Positions 1 to 8,900 of a DNA stretch of 64,000 nucleotides are shown here, piece by piece. The notes under the pieces were generated by a model. It was not told where the DNA came from. It ran no database searches and was given only the letters and a program-made list of their open reading frames with translations. A program made the translations under genes and the position numbers. The stretch comes from Clostridia bacterium. GTDB lineage: Bacteria; Bacillota; Clostridia; Acetivibrionales; DSM-2933. The stretch covers positions 1-64,000 of the forward strand of contig JAOAEJ010000010.1 of NCBI GenBank assembly GCA_026416815.1, given 5' to 3'. The stretch's first letter is position 1. Each line of letters opens with the position of its first letter.

Positions 1-1
1 T

Positions 2-85
2 ACCATAAAACAGTTTAAGGCATACGTTGCTGCTAATAAAGATAAGGTCAAAAAGCGTCTTTATGCTGGCAACTGGTTTAAATAA
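2..85 (+). CDS. 3' end of an unidentified gene (partial)
   Basis: An open frame enters from the left edge and ends at TAA 83-85 after 27 codons. The residues are lysine-rich and finish with an aromatic GNWFK tail. The frame is open to the window edge and is followed by non-coding DNA, so it is probably the C-terminus of a real gene that starts outside the window. The fragment is too short to assign a family. A chance open frame of this length is also possible. Confidence 0.45.
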   Translation, partial: TIKQFKAYVAANKDKVKKRLYAGNWFK

Positions 86-186
86 ATTACACAGACTTGG
101 CAATTTGGTAATTACTAAGTCTAGAGTGCGTTATCTATATATCAATTTACCTCTTAATGCTATTCATCTGTTTTTGCACAACACAA

Positions 187-220
187 ATCCAGCCCAAATG
201 ATGTTAAATTTGGGCTGGAT
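187..220 (-). terminator. intrinsic terminator after adhE
   Basis: A perfect 13-bp stem (187-199 with 208-220) surrounds an 8-nt loop. It lies 36 bp beyond the adhE stop. On the minus strand it is followed by a T-rich stretch interrupted by G, so termination of adhE is the likely role. Confidence 0.7.
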
Positions 221-255
221 AATAATCAACTATACTTACAAAATCTATTCAAACA

Positions 256-2850
256 TTATCCGTTAAACGCCTTATTGTATATCTCCTCCAATTCCTTTAC
301 CAGAGGCATTCTAGGATTTGCAGTAGTACACTGGTCTTCAAATGCACGGTCTGCAAGTTCTCCTACCTTAGCCATAAACTTCTTTTTGTCCACTTTGCAG
401 CCTGCTATTGTTATTGGAAGGTTCAATTCCTTCATCAAATCCCTTACAGCTTTAATAAGGCTTTTTACACCTTCCTCAACAGTAGAAGCAGGAAGGCCTA
501 AGTATCTCGCGATTTCTGCATATTTCTTGTCTGCAATAAAAGACTCATACTTGGGGAATGAAGCAAATTTTGTTGGTTTATTGGAGTTATATTCAATGAC
601 GTAAGGCAGCAAGACCGCGTTGGCTCTTCCGTGAGGAATATGGAACTCTCCACCCAACTTATGAGCCAAACTGTGGTTAATGCCGAGAAAGGCATTTGTA
701 AAGGCCATACCTGCTATGCATGAAGCGTTGTGCATTTTTTCTCTGGCAACACGGTCATTCCCGTCCTTATAGGACCTCGGCAAATATTCAAATACCAGTT
801 GAATTGCTTTTATTGCAAGACCGTCAGTAAAATCTGATGCCATTATGGAAACATAGGCTTCAATAGCATGGGTGAGAACGTCCATTCCAGTATCCGCTGT
901 TATGGATTGAGGCACAGACATTACAAAGTCAGGATCTATGATGGCGACGTCAGGTGTTAATTCATAATCAGCCAGAGGATATTTAATGCTATTATCTTTG
1001 TCGGTTATAACCGCAAAAGATGTAACTTCTGAACCTGTCCCTGATGTCGTAGGTATTGCCACCATTTTAGTCTTGTTTCCGAGATTCGGATACGTGAATA
1101 TTTTCTTTCTTATATCCATAAATTTTAATTTAAGCACTTTAAAGTCAAGTTCAGGGTGTTCATAAAAAAGCCACATTCCTTTTGCAGCATCAATTACCGA
1201 ACCTCCTCCCAAAGCAATAATCACGTCAGGCTTAAACCTTTCCATCTGCTCTTTTCCTCTCATTATGGTTTCTACCGATGGGTCCGGCTCAACATCTGCA
1301 AAAATTTCACTGTGAACATAGGCTTGGCGCTTCCTAAGGTAGTATAGTACCTTGTCTACATATCCCATTTTCACCATATAAGGATCTGTTACAATAAATG
1401 CTCTGCTGATATCAGGCATGTCTTTAAGATACTGTGTTGAGCCGCCTTCAAAATATATCTTGCCTGGAATTTTAAACCACTGCATATTTATTTTTCTCCT
1501 TGCCATTCTTTTTTTATTGATAAGGTTTACAGCAGATACATTGGAAGTTGTAGAATTTTTACCGTAAGAACCGCAGCCTAGCGTAAGTGAAGGCATATTG
1601 GTATTATAAATGTCTCCTATTGCTCCATGGGTTGAAGGGGAATTTATGATAAGTCTTCCTGCTTTGATTCTTCTTGCGAATTTTTCAATTATCTGCTGAT
1701 CTTCAGAGTGTATGACGGCGGAATGTCCCAAACCTCCAAATTCAACCATTTCTTCTGCCCTTTTTATACCATCCTCAAAATTGTCCACCACATAGTATGC
1801 CAATATTGGACTTAACTTCTCTCTTGAAAGAGGATATTGAGCTCCAACACCTTCAAGCCTTGCCACCAATATCTTTGTATCTTCCGGTACATTCAAACCT
1901 GCCATCCTTGCTATAGTATAAGCAGATTGACCAACTACCGCTCCATTCATAGCGCATTTCATCTCATCAATTGCCAGTTTTGAGAGCATAGGGATTTCCT
2001 CCTGCTTAAGGAAGTAACATTTATCATCTTTCATAAATCTCTCAAACTCTTCTGAAATTTCTTTATCTACGATAACTGCTTGCTCTGAGGCACAAATCAT
2101 TCCATTATCGAAAGTCTTGGACAATATTAAATCGGTAACTGCTCTTCTAACATTAGCACTTTTCTCAATATAGCAGGGAACATTTCCAGGCCCTACCCCC
2201 AGCGCCGGCTTCCCTGTGCTGTAAGCTGCCTGAACCATTCCTGATCCTCCTGTTGCAAGGATAAGAGAAATACCAGGATGGTTCATAAGAAGATTAGTAC
2301 CTTCAACAGACGGCTGTTCTATCCATTGAATACAGTTTTCAGGTGCGCCGGCTTCGACAGCTGCTTCTCTTACAATCCTTGCTGCTTCAGCGCTGCATTT
2401 CTGTGCTGAAGGATGGAAGGCAAATATGATGGGGTTTCTTGTCTTTAAAGAGATAATTGATTTAAACATTGTGGTCGAAGTAGGATTTGTAACCGGAGTA
2501 ACACCAGCGACAATACCTACTGGCTCAGCAACCTCCACATAATCCTCATACTCGTTCTCATTAACTACTCCAACGGTTTTTTCATTTTTAATACTGTTAT
2601 AGATATACTCTGTTGCAAATAGGTTTTTTATAATCTTATCTTCATATATACCACGCTGAGTTTCTTCTACCGCCATCTTTGCCAGTACCATATGCTTATC
2701 GACACCCGCCATAGCCATTGCTTTTACAATAGCGTCCACCTGGTTCTGATCCATGTTTTCCAATACCTGCAATGCTTCTTGTGCATTTGCTATAAGCATA
2801 TCAATGGTTTGTTTGACATCTGCGCTTACATTGTTCTTTTCACTATTCAT
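256..2850 (-). CDS. adhE: bifunctional acetaldehyde-CoA/alcohol dehydrogenase
   Basis: Reduces acetyl-CoA to acetaldehyde and then to ethanol, reoxidising two NADH in fermentation. In this family the enzyme forms cytoplasmic filaments (spirosomes). The first ~440 residues are an aldehyde dehydrogenase domain with the catalytic Cys in MICASEQ. The second half is an iron-dependent alcohol dehydrogenase with the NAD motif GGGSVIDAAK and the metal-binding HxxxH and HGRAN regions. At 864 residues it has the full family length. The start is taken as ATG 2850, because the strong AGGAGG at 2859-2864 sits 8 nt upstream. An in-frame TTG at 2856 is too close to that site. The gene is monocistronic with its own terminator. 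A perfect Rex-type operator lies 40 bp upstream, so control by the NADH/NAD ratio is likely. A LysR gene is divergent. Confidence 0.97.
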   Translation of the reverse strand: MNSEKNNVSADVKQTIDMLIANAQEALQVLENMDQNQVDAIVKAMAMAGVDKHMVLAKMAVEETQRGIYEDKIIKNLFATEYIYNSIKNEKTVGVVNENEYEDYVEVAEPVGIVAGVTPVTNPTSTTMFKSIISLKTRNPIIFAFHPSAQKCSAEAARIVREAAVEAGAPENCIQWIEQPSVEGTNLLMNHPGISLILATGGSGMVQAAYSTGKPALGVGPGNVPCYIEKSANVRRAVTDLILSKTFDNGMICASEQAVIVDKEISEEFERFMKDDKCYFLKQEEIPMLSKLAIDEMKCAMNGAVVGQSAYTIARMAGLNVPEDTKILVARLEGVGAQYPLSREKLSPILAYYVVDNFEDGIKRAEEMVEFGGLGHSAVIHSEDQQIIEKFARRIKAGRLIINSPSTHGAIGDIYNTNMPSLTLGCGSYGKNSTTSNVSAVNLINKKRMARRKINMQWFKIPGKIYFEGGSTQYLKDMPDISRAFIVTDPYMVKMGYVDKVLYYLRKRQAYVHSEIFADVEPDPSVETIMRGKEQMERFKPDVIIALGGGSVIDAAKGMWLFYEHPELDFKVLKLKFMDIRKKIFTYPNLGNKTKMVAIPTTSGTGSEVTSFAVITDKDNSIKYPLADYELTPDVAIIDPDFVMSVPQSITADTGMDVLTHAIEAYVSIMASDFTDGLAIKAIQLVFEYLPRSYKDGNDRVAREKMHNASCIAGMAFTNAFLGINHSLAHKLGGEFHIPHGRANAVLLPYVIEYNSNKPTKFASFPKYESFIADKKYAEIARYLGLPASTVEEGVKSLIKAVRDLMKELNLPITIAGCKVDKKKFMAKVGELADRAFEDQCTTANPRMPLVKELEEIYNKAFNG

Positions 2851-2889
2851 AAACAATTCCTCCTTTAAATTTTGTAATCGTTTTAAATA

Positions 2890-2907
2890 TTGTTAACTTT
2901 TTAACAA
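2890..2907. promoter_or_regulatory. Rex operator upstream of adhE
   Basis: An 18-bp perfect palindrome reads TTGTTAA-CTTT-TTAACAA and matches the clostridial Rex consensus TTGTTAAnnnnTTAACAA. Its near edge is 40 bp upstream of the adhE start codon. Rex represses adhE when NADH is low, and adhE is a known Rex target in Clostridia. The match is seen directly; binding is inferred. Confidence 0.85.
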
Positions 2908-3121
2908 TAAATTGCATACTTTTGCTTTCATAATTCACTTTCAGCTATCTTGTTATTATCTATAGTCAAGTATCTTAAATAATTAAATCCTACATACAAT
3001 TCTGATTTTTTTAGAAGAACAACCCTACTTTGGATTGCACTAATTTTACAATTTGATTATAATATGGTTAGCAATATAAGTAAAATGCATATTAATTATG
3101 GAAGGTATAACTATAGATTAT

Positions 3122-4003
3122 ATGATTATTAACACCGAACTTTACAGGACCTTTTTTACGGTAGCTCAAGAAGGAAGTATTTCAAAAGCTGCAGAGCTTT
3201 TATACATTACTCAACCTGCAGTTAGTCGCGCAATTCAGCAATTGGAGGAAAAAAGCGGTTGTGCCCTTTTCTTTAGAACACCAAGAGGCGTAACACTCAC
3301 CAAGGAAGGAGCAGTACTCTACAAATATATCGAACAAGCCTTTAACTTTATCTATCTAGGAGAAAAAAAGCTATCCGAGGTAAAAGAACTGAAAAAAGGC
3401 GAAATCACCATAGGAGTCAGTGATACGATTTGTAAGCATTATCTTCTTCCTCATTTAAAGATCTTCAACCATACTTATCCAGGTATTCATATACACGTTA
3501 CAAATCATACAACTCCAGTGATAACTGACTTGCTTAAGAAGGGAAAAATTGATTTAGGTATTGTTAATCTTCCTATTGAAGATGGAGAACTAATCATTCA
3601 CAAGATAATGGATATCCAGGATTGCTTTGTGGCAGGTGAAAAATATAAAAAGCTTGCAAGCTCTCCTGTGTCTGTGAAGGATATTGTGAATTATCCGATG
3701 CTTCTTTTGGAAAAGGACAGCAATTCAAGAGTATACATTGATAAATATCTTGCTCAAAATCATATTACACTTCAACCGGAAATAGAGCTTGGAAATTTTG
3801 AATTACTGGTCCAATTTGCCATGATTGATTTTGGTGTAGCTTGTGTTATCAAGAATTTTGTCAACTATGAGTTGGACAAATCCCTAATCTATGAAATAAA
3901 GCTGTTGGAGCCAATACCTCCAAGGCATATTGGCACCGTTCACTTGAATTCTGTTCCTCTTTCGGCAGCTTCAAAAAAGTTTTTATCCTTTTTAATACCG
4001 TAG
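3122..4003 (+). CDS. LysR-family transcriptional regulator
   Basis: A 293-residue LysR-type regulator. The N-terminal winged helix-turn-helix shows the family pattern FFTVAQEGSISKAAELL and QPAVSRAIQQLE, followed by LFFRTPRGVTLT. The rest is a periplasmic-binding-like effector domain. The open frame extends upstream to ATG 3098. ATG 3122 is preferred because the family normally has only 5-8 residues before this helix, although neither start has a well-spaced ribosome binding site. It is divergent from adhE across a 270-bp spacer, so it could regulate adhE or itself. The effector cannot be read from sequence. Confidence 0.9.
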   Translation: MIINTELYRTFFTVAQEGSISKAAELLYITQPAVSRAIQQLEEKSGCALFFRTPRGVTLTKEGAVLYKYIEQAFNFIYLGEKKLSEVKELKKGEITIGVSDTICKHYLLPHLKIFNHTYPGIHIHVTNHTTPVITDLLKKGKIDLGIVNLPIEDGELIIHKIMDIQDCFVAGEKYKKLASSPVSVKDIVNYPMLLLEKDSNSRVYIDKYLAQNHITLQPEIELGNFELLVQFAMIDFGVACVIKNFVNYELDKSLIYEIKLLEPIPPRHIGTVHLNSVPLSAASKKFLSFLIP

Positions 4004-4195
4004 CTTTCCGATATTATTGATTTGGAAATCATCAAGACATACTTTCCTGATACGATGAGGAGAGCATTGTCTATAAGGATGGAAAGTATAACTCCTTCTA
4101 CCATACTATGAATGCTTGGTAGCTATAGTAAGAAAAACAAACTATATCAGCCTTTTAGCGAATTAGGTATAGTTAGGTCGGAAAAAGCTAATTGA
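4004..4195 (+). pseudogene. remnant of a Tn3-family transposase (tnpA C-terminal region)
   Basis: Directly after the LysR stop, the frame starting at 4004 reads through a segment resembling the C-terminal part of Tn3-family TnpA. Recognisable pieces are DTMRRALSI, a PSTIL segment, and then SYSKKNKLYQPFSELG, which matches the family pattern of a conserved PS-LLRKL stretch followed by YSRKN-LY-AFRELGRV. A TGA at 4109-4111 interrupts it, and the frame ends at TGA 4193. No start codon, upstream transposase sequence or terminal repeats are visible. It is a degenerate fossil, recognised by eye only. Confidence 0.6.
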
Positions 4196-4198
4196 ATG

Positions 4199-4227
4199 AA
4201 TGCTGCAATCCTTTCAATTGCAGCATT
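4199..4227. terminator. hairpin between LysR/transposase remnant and esterase
   Basis: A perfect 11-bp stem (4199-4209 with 4217-4227) has a 7-nt loop. It sits between genes converging from both sides. TATTT follows on the plus strand, and a T-rich run follows on the minus strand after a short gap, so it may serve both directions. Confidence 0.6.
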
Positions 4228-4252
4228 TATTTAATCCCTAATATATGTTTAT

Positions 4253-5416
4253 TTATCTATGAATAAATTCCTCAATTTTTTTCCATGCTTTCCGACCTTC
4301 AGGAATATTGGGGGTTGCAATATAAAATATATGATACATCCCATTATACTCAATAAACTTCACATCCACTCCAGCCGTTTTGGCTTTCTCTGCAACTGTT
4401 TTACTATCACTTAATAATAATTCTTCACTACCGGTTTGAATGAGCATCGGGGGCAGCCCTTGATAATTTGCATAAGCTGGCGAAATATAGGGATTGTGTA
4501 AATCATTATTTCCAGCATAGGTAATGGGAACAGGATATCGTAGTTCCTTGCTCACATCGCTTGAACCAAAGAACGCATCAGCTTGAATTTTAGTTTTATA
4601 TGATTCACCTTCTGCTGATAAATCAGCCCACGGAGATGATAAGATCAACATTTTGGGTAGTGCTTTTTGTGCATCTCTTAATTTCAAGGTCATTGCAAGA
4701 GATAAGCCAGCACCAGCTGAATCCCCAGCTACGATAATGTCATCAGCTTTGTAACCTTGCTCCAATAACCATTTGTAGCCTTCCATAGCATCATCTAAAG
4801 CTTTAGGATATAAATTTATTGGTGCTGTACGGTAATCCAACGAAAAAACATCTGCTCCATCATAGGCATTGGAATATCTAACGGCTGTTTCATTGTAACT
4901 CTTAACGAATGTTAAGATATATGCACCACCATGTATTTGATAAATGACTTTATCATGTTTACTATTATTCTTCGATAATAAGTAGGCCCTTGATTGACTT
5001 AATTTAATTTCTTTGTTTTCGTATCCTTTAGGTGCAGTCCAAGATGTAAAATCATATGGTTTTGCTGGAAAACTTAAAATCTTGCCAAGAATATTTGCGC
5101 CAGTGATATCATTATAAGTATGGACGATAAATTTACCTACCTCATTCACCAGATTTCCCCTAAAAGAAATCGATAAATCAGGTCGCCCATACATTAATGA
5201 GAAAAAGGAAATAACAATAGCCAGCAGGCAAACACCGGTATATTTAATCCCTTTTAAAAAATGTTTGTGTCTAATATATATTAACCCTGCAGCAACTAAT
5301 AAGGTAATAACATAAGAATACCCGAGATTATCTAATATATAATTGAGTCCTAAAACCGACCCGAAAATGACAATCATCCATGTATAAAATCCTATTGTTT
5401 TTATTCTCTGTTTCAT
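4253..5416 (-). CDS. membrane-anchored alpha/beta-hydrolase (HSL-type esterase/lipase)
   Basis: A 387-residue protein with about three hydrophobic helices in the first ~80 residues and then an alpha/beta-hydrolase domain of the hormone-sensitive-lipase type. The oxyanion-hole HGGAY and the nucleophile GDSAG are both present. The catalytic Asp and His are expected near SEELLLSDS and YHIFY at the C-terminus. The family hydrolyses short acyl esters or acetylated carbohydrates. The substrate here is unknown. ATG 5416 has a well-placed AGAGGG. It appears monocistronic. Confidence 0.88.
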   Translation of the reverse strand: MKQRIKTIGFYTWMIVIFGSVLGLNYILDNLGYSYVITLLVAAGLIYIRHKHFLKGIKYTGVCLLAIVISFFSLMYGRPDLSISFRGNLVNEVGKFIVHTYNDITGANILGKILSFPAKPYDFTSWTAPKGYENKEIKLSQSRAYLLSKNNSKHDKVIYQIHGGAYILTFVKSYNETAVRYSNAYDGADVFSLDYRTAPINLYPKALDDAMEGYKWLLEQGYKADDIIVAGDSAGAGLSLAMTLKLRDAQKALPKMLILSSPWADLSAEGESYKTKIQADAFFGSSDVSKELRYPVPITYAGNNDLHNPYISPAYANYQGLPPMLIQTGSEELLLSDSKTVAEKAKTAGVDVKFIEYNGMYHIFYIATPNIPEGRKAWKKIEEFIHR

Positions 5417-5881
5417 AAATTATCCCTCTTTGACGTTTTTCTTATTGTACCCTCTTTAAAAATTAGGCTGCACATGACTTACGTCCATGTATATATTTTT
5501 TCATAGAATACTTTGACCTTTAAACTTTATCATATAATTCACTTCTAATACCACTTTGTTATATTTGCTACAGCCTTAAGCTGTAATTAACCCCATCATT
5601 TGCATAAAATACATCTCTTGCTTTAAACACTTATTTGTTTATCAACCTGTGTCGAATATACTTAAAAAATTATCATTTCCTTAGATGGGTTTATTCAAAA
5701 ATAAATTTGTGACTCTTCAAAATAGCTCCTTTTCAAAAGTAGTTTAACCTTGATAAAGTAGAATTATAGAAACACTATACGGAATATCTCTTCTGGGAGT
5801 ACTTCTGATGTTAAATATAAACCATTACCGAAATTATATTCAAAAATTAGTTACATTGATTTTTAGAGGTGACATAACAGA
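5417..5881. other. non-coding AT-rich spacer
   Basis: I see no convincing gene, RNA or repeat in this stretch. It includes the promoter region of the esterase, whose -10/-35 elements I could not pick with confidence. Confidence 0.5.
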
Positions 5882-5917
5882 AGCTTCCACACTGTTTTAA
5901 TATAAACAATGTGGAAG
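5882..5917 (-). terminator. hairpin downstream of the pectate lyase fragment
   Basis: A 15-bp stem (5882-5896 with 5903-5917, one mismatch) has a 6-nt loop and lies 54 bp beyond the stop of the pectate lyase fragment. It is probably that gene's original terminator and supports the gene once having been intact. Confidence 0.6.
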
Positions 5918-5970
5918 CCCGCTATTTAGAACAAATCTATTCCAGAAAGAGAACTACTGAAATTTTTATA

Positions 5971-6465
5971 TTATTTCAAATAGCTTTGGAATTCAGGATA
6001 ATGTATGTATTTTAGGTTTGAAGCACTGTTTACAGCACCAGTATAGGTTGTACAGAATTTTTTTACATCATACCCATCAGCAGAATAAGCTTTTACAATC
6101 GGGTAGGCATATTTTGAAGCAGGATTAAAGGTTGTAACAGTTCCGCTCGGAGTAGGAAGTAAATAAGGTGTAGAAGTCGGAGCGCTTGTTCCCTTATTAG
6201 TATAGGAACCTACATCTTTTACAGAAGCGGCTGCATCAATGGTGAATTCCGCATCCCGGTAATTGCTGATAAAGTTATTGAATCGATTGGAATCGGAATA
6301 AAGGCTCACTCCTGCCCCACCGATAAATGCAGCATAAGGGGCATTGTCGGTACTTGGAAGTGTCCTCTGTATTAAATTGCTCAGTACATGTAAGCGTCCA
6401 TTACCTGATTGGGGTGTCCTACGAACACAAGAATCAAAATAATTCAGCATAACAGTGGCATTATT
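5971..6465 (-). pseudogene. C-terminal fragment of a pectate lyase
   Basis: About 160 residues resemble the C-terminal part of a pectate-lyase-type beta-helix. They include the NYFDSCVRRTPQ / GRLHVLSN segment (compare HNYF-N-C-R-PR--G--HV-NN in PL1 enzymes) and a Thr/Ser/Pro-rich tail. The N-terminal part, with the signal peptide and most of the catalytic rungs, is missing. The frame continues upstream to about 6465, where it meets the truncated transposase. The missing half is not found beyond the transposase, so the IS event was accompanied by deletion. An internal ATG at 6450 is unlikely to give a functional enzyme. Confidence 0.65.
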
Positions 6466-7224
6466 TCTCCTACTCTAACGGGGCAGATTTCATCCTTACG
6501 TATGTGGGTGGCAAATTCCTTGACACTGGTCTTTATGCCGCTTGGATAAATCACTCTATTGGATTTTATTCTTCCGATAGTGTGGTATCCTCTCTTTAGT
6601 GCATGAAGCATTAGCTTTCCCGATGTATACCAAGCATCAACAAGCAAGTACGTGGTTTCTGTAACGGGCATAAATTCATCTATCAGCAGCATAGCAAGCT
6701 CCTGCTTATTCTTAAAGAGTTTCTTGGCTTTAGTACCAAAGAATTGCTCTCTAAGATAGAGTTTGAAGCTAAGCGGCAAAGAATATTCAGAGATTTTGTA
6801 ATGGGAAGTAACTATACAATGGGACCACATGGTTTTACCATCACTATGGGAATGATGATACTGGAGGCCTTCGATTTTCTTAGTAGAATCGTCTTTTTTA
6901 CTCAAAGAGTCATCTATTATTAGAAAACCTACGGTTCCTTCGGATACATTACTTCGGACTGTATTAAGAGAATGATTAATTCTCTTGTAGTCCACATATT
7001 CATTACTCCATTCATACTCTCCAAGAAACCTTGAGCCGCAGCTCCGGTCCCGGTTACAGGTAAGTCTTGAATATACATTAGAAACATTTTTGTTTCCTTC
7101 GGTAGTTATTATGCCTGATACCATATTAGTTATATGGTTTTGCAAAGCCTCAGAAATAGGCAGTTTTAAACATTTTTATATAATTGATTACTTCCTGGCT
7201 TTGTTCTATTATTATCTCAGGCAT
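6460..7224 (-). pseudogene. broken IS4/IS701-like transposase
   Basis: The longest frame (7145 down to 6444) contains a DDE-type transposase core of the IS4/IS701 type, with FLIIDDSLSKKD, YHHSHSDGKTMWSHC, LLVDAWYTSGKL and RIKSNRVIYP. The true start is probably ATG 7224, preceded by a strong GGGAGG at 7232-7238. That frame breaks about 20 codons in, near 7165, and must shift to join the core. The C-terminal third, where the final acidic residue is expected, is missing because the frame runs into pectate lyase sequence near 6465. It is both frameshifted and truncated, so it is inactive. The left terminal inverted repeat is lost. Confidence 0.8.
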
Positions 7225-7506
7225 AAGATTGACCTCCCGTGGATTTTTGTTTCTAGTCAATTCAAAACTACCACATTTGGTCTTCTTATGCTTTTGTTTT
7301 GCTATTTTATTGGTAATACAATTTTTAACTTATTAGTGCACAACACTAATTAAGGTAACAAATTGCAAATAAGATTTAGGGAGAACTTCGTTGTAGATTC
7401 TTTTTTGCAATCTATATAGCATCAAAGCACAACAGTCACGAAAGTGCATTTTTAACATTAGAATCAACAGAAATTTGTAATGTCAAAAAGCACAGCTCCA
7501 TTAGAA

Positions 7507-8253
7507 TCAAACTCCTCTAGCTTCCGGTGGCCATATAAACTTATGAATCTGGAGGCTCATCCTTACCCTTAGGTTGTTTTTTTCAAAATAAGTATTAGCA
7601 TTTTTCAGCGCATCTACTATTGCTGAAGGAGCAAGCTTTCCAAATACAGGGGAAAAATTTATTACTACATTTCGAGAAGCTAATACTCCCCTAAAATCAT
7701 CCATTACTTTTAGTGCGAAGTCTATATCTTCACTGCTTCCCACTATAAATTTTATCTCATCTCCAATACCCAATCTTTCAAAGTTCTCTCTATAAACATT
7801 AGAGTCCGACATGTACGAACCAGGGCACTTGATATCTAAGGCATAGTTCAGTACCAGATTTTCTTTCCCCTCCGTAAATTCCTCAATTTCTACATCACTA
7901 TATACGGGGAAACTCCCGTTTGTTTCTATCCTCACTCTGAAGCCTTTAGATGCTATATATAAAGGTAGATATCTTTTAGGTTTATCCAATTCCAGAGGCT
8001 CTCCCCCTGTACATAAAATATCCGAACACCCAATATCAACTAGTTTTTTTACAATTGCGTCCGGTGTCATTAATTCATTCTCCGTGCTTGATTCCTCATG
8101 GCTGTAGCTTGTATCGCAATAGCTGCATCGGAGATTACACCCGGCTACTCTCACAAAAGACATAACAGTGCCGGATGAAATCCCCTCACCGGATACACTA
8201 TTAAAAATTTCAACTATAGGTATTTTACATTTCCTAAACTCCTGCAGCTTCAT
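7507..8253 (-). CDS. queE: 7-carboxy-7-deazaguanine synthase
   Basis: A radical SAM enzyme of the queuosine pathway that contracts 6-carboxy-tetrahydropterin, the QueD product, to 7-carboxy-7-deazaguanine. The CxxxCxxC cluster motif is in GCNLRCSYCDT, preceded by FNSVSGEG, which is diagnostic for QueE. The SAM-binding CTGGEPL follows. The length is 248 residues. ATG 8253 is chosen because AGGGAGG precedes it with good spacing and it begins directly after the queD stop. A longer frame to 8280 would overlap queD. It is co-transcribed with queD. queC and folE are not in this window. Confidence 0.95.
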   Translation of the reverse strand: MKLQEFRKCKIPIVEIFNSVSGEGISSGTVMSFVRVAGCNLRCSYCDTSYSHEESSTENELMTPDAIVKKLVDIGCSDILCTGGEPLELDKPKRYLPLYIASKGFRVRIETNGSFPVYSDVEIEEFTEGKENLVLNYALDIKCPGSYMSDSNVYRENFERLGIGDEIKFIVGSSEDIDFALKVMDDFRGVLASRNVVINFSPVFGKLAPSAIVDALKNANTYFEKNNLRVRMSLQIHKFIWPPEARGV

Positions 8254-8254
8254 A

Positions 8255-8719
8255 TCAATCCTCCCTACGCACTTCTGCAAAACTGGTTGGCGTCTCCCAA
8301 ACCCGTATACCTTCTACAATAATATTTACACGCTTAAGCTCCTCGGTTAGTGTTTTAAAAAACTCATACGCCATTTCTTCAGCAGTAGGCCTATAGTTAA
8401 CAACAGCTACTTTCCTTCCATTTTTTCTCAATAATTCGGCTAGCTCATGCTCAACAGGATCATTGGAATTGCACCAGTACATAAATGAATGGTCAATCGG
8501 TTCAACAATCTTTTCCTTTACGATGTTTTTCAAATCAGAAAAATCCATTACCATCCCATCGGAGTGTCCGGTATTTCCTAGCAGCCTATTGCCTACTCTA
8601 GAGACCTGAACCTGCATTCTGTATGTATGTCCATGAAGGTTTTTACATGCACCCTTATGGTCTGAGAGCATATGGGCCATATCCCATGTAAACTCCTTTG
8701 ATATAGATATCTTACTCAT
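8255..8719 (-). CDS. queD: 6-carboxy-5,6,7,8-tetrahydropterin synthase
   Basis: Converts 7,8-dihydroneopterin triphosphate to 6-carboxytetrahydropterin, the first committed step to queuosine. The zinc ligands are the His in DMAHML and the two in LHGH. The catalytic Cys is just before them (GACKNLHGH). A conserved MVMDFSDLK and a WxNSND segment are present. The protein has 154 residues. ATG 8719 has GGGAGAG upstream, and the extra N-terminal codons to 8758 are unlike the family. It is the first gene of the queDE operon, behind a ~290-nt leader with two tandem structured repeats. Confidence 0.95.
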   Translation of the reverse strand: MSKISISKEFTWDMAHMLSDHKGACKNLHGHTYRMQVQVSRVGNRLLGNTGHSDGMVMDFSDLKNIVKEKIVEPIDHSFMYWCNSNDPVEHELAELLRKNGRKVAVVNYRPTAEEMAYEFFKTLTEELKRVNIIVEGIRVWETPTSFAEVRRED

Positions 8720-8797
8720 TAAACTTCTCTCCCTTAAGTAAATTATAAATTTAGACAAAATAAACTTTACTCTGCAAGCCTCTGTTATATAAGATTA

Positions 8798-8884
8798 CCA
8801 AACTTAAAAGCGGTTTTCTCAGCTAGGTGACCACTACTTATTACAGGTGTTTCCCTAGCTGAAAGTCACTAAGCTTGACTTTGG
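8798..8884 (-). ncRNA. structured leader element of queDE, copy 2 (promoter-distal)
   Basis: An 87-nt segment bounded by CCAAA and AAGTTTGG, which can close it as an outer stem. Read on the minus strand it has CTTAGTGA after the 5' boundary and CGCTTTTAAG before the 3' boundary. An inner stem CAGCTAGG/CCTAGCTG encloses a loop with a TGTAATAAGTAG core. It is a sibling of 8901-8988, with the inner stem changed on both sides. Its position in the queDE 5' UTR suggests a cis-regulatory RNA. It does not fit the preQ1-I, -II or -III consensus that I remember. Confidence 0.55.
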
Positions 8885-8900
8885 CTATTTATATAGATAT

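Noticed and set aside
27-266. Plus-strand 79-residue ORF at the left edge
   Set aside because: It overlaps the adhE terminator and the adhE stop region; a different frame ending at 85 is the better candidate for a real gene end.
2851-2856. TTG start at 2856 for adhE
   Set aside because: It is only 2 nt from the AGGAGG site; ATG 2850 has ideal spacing.
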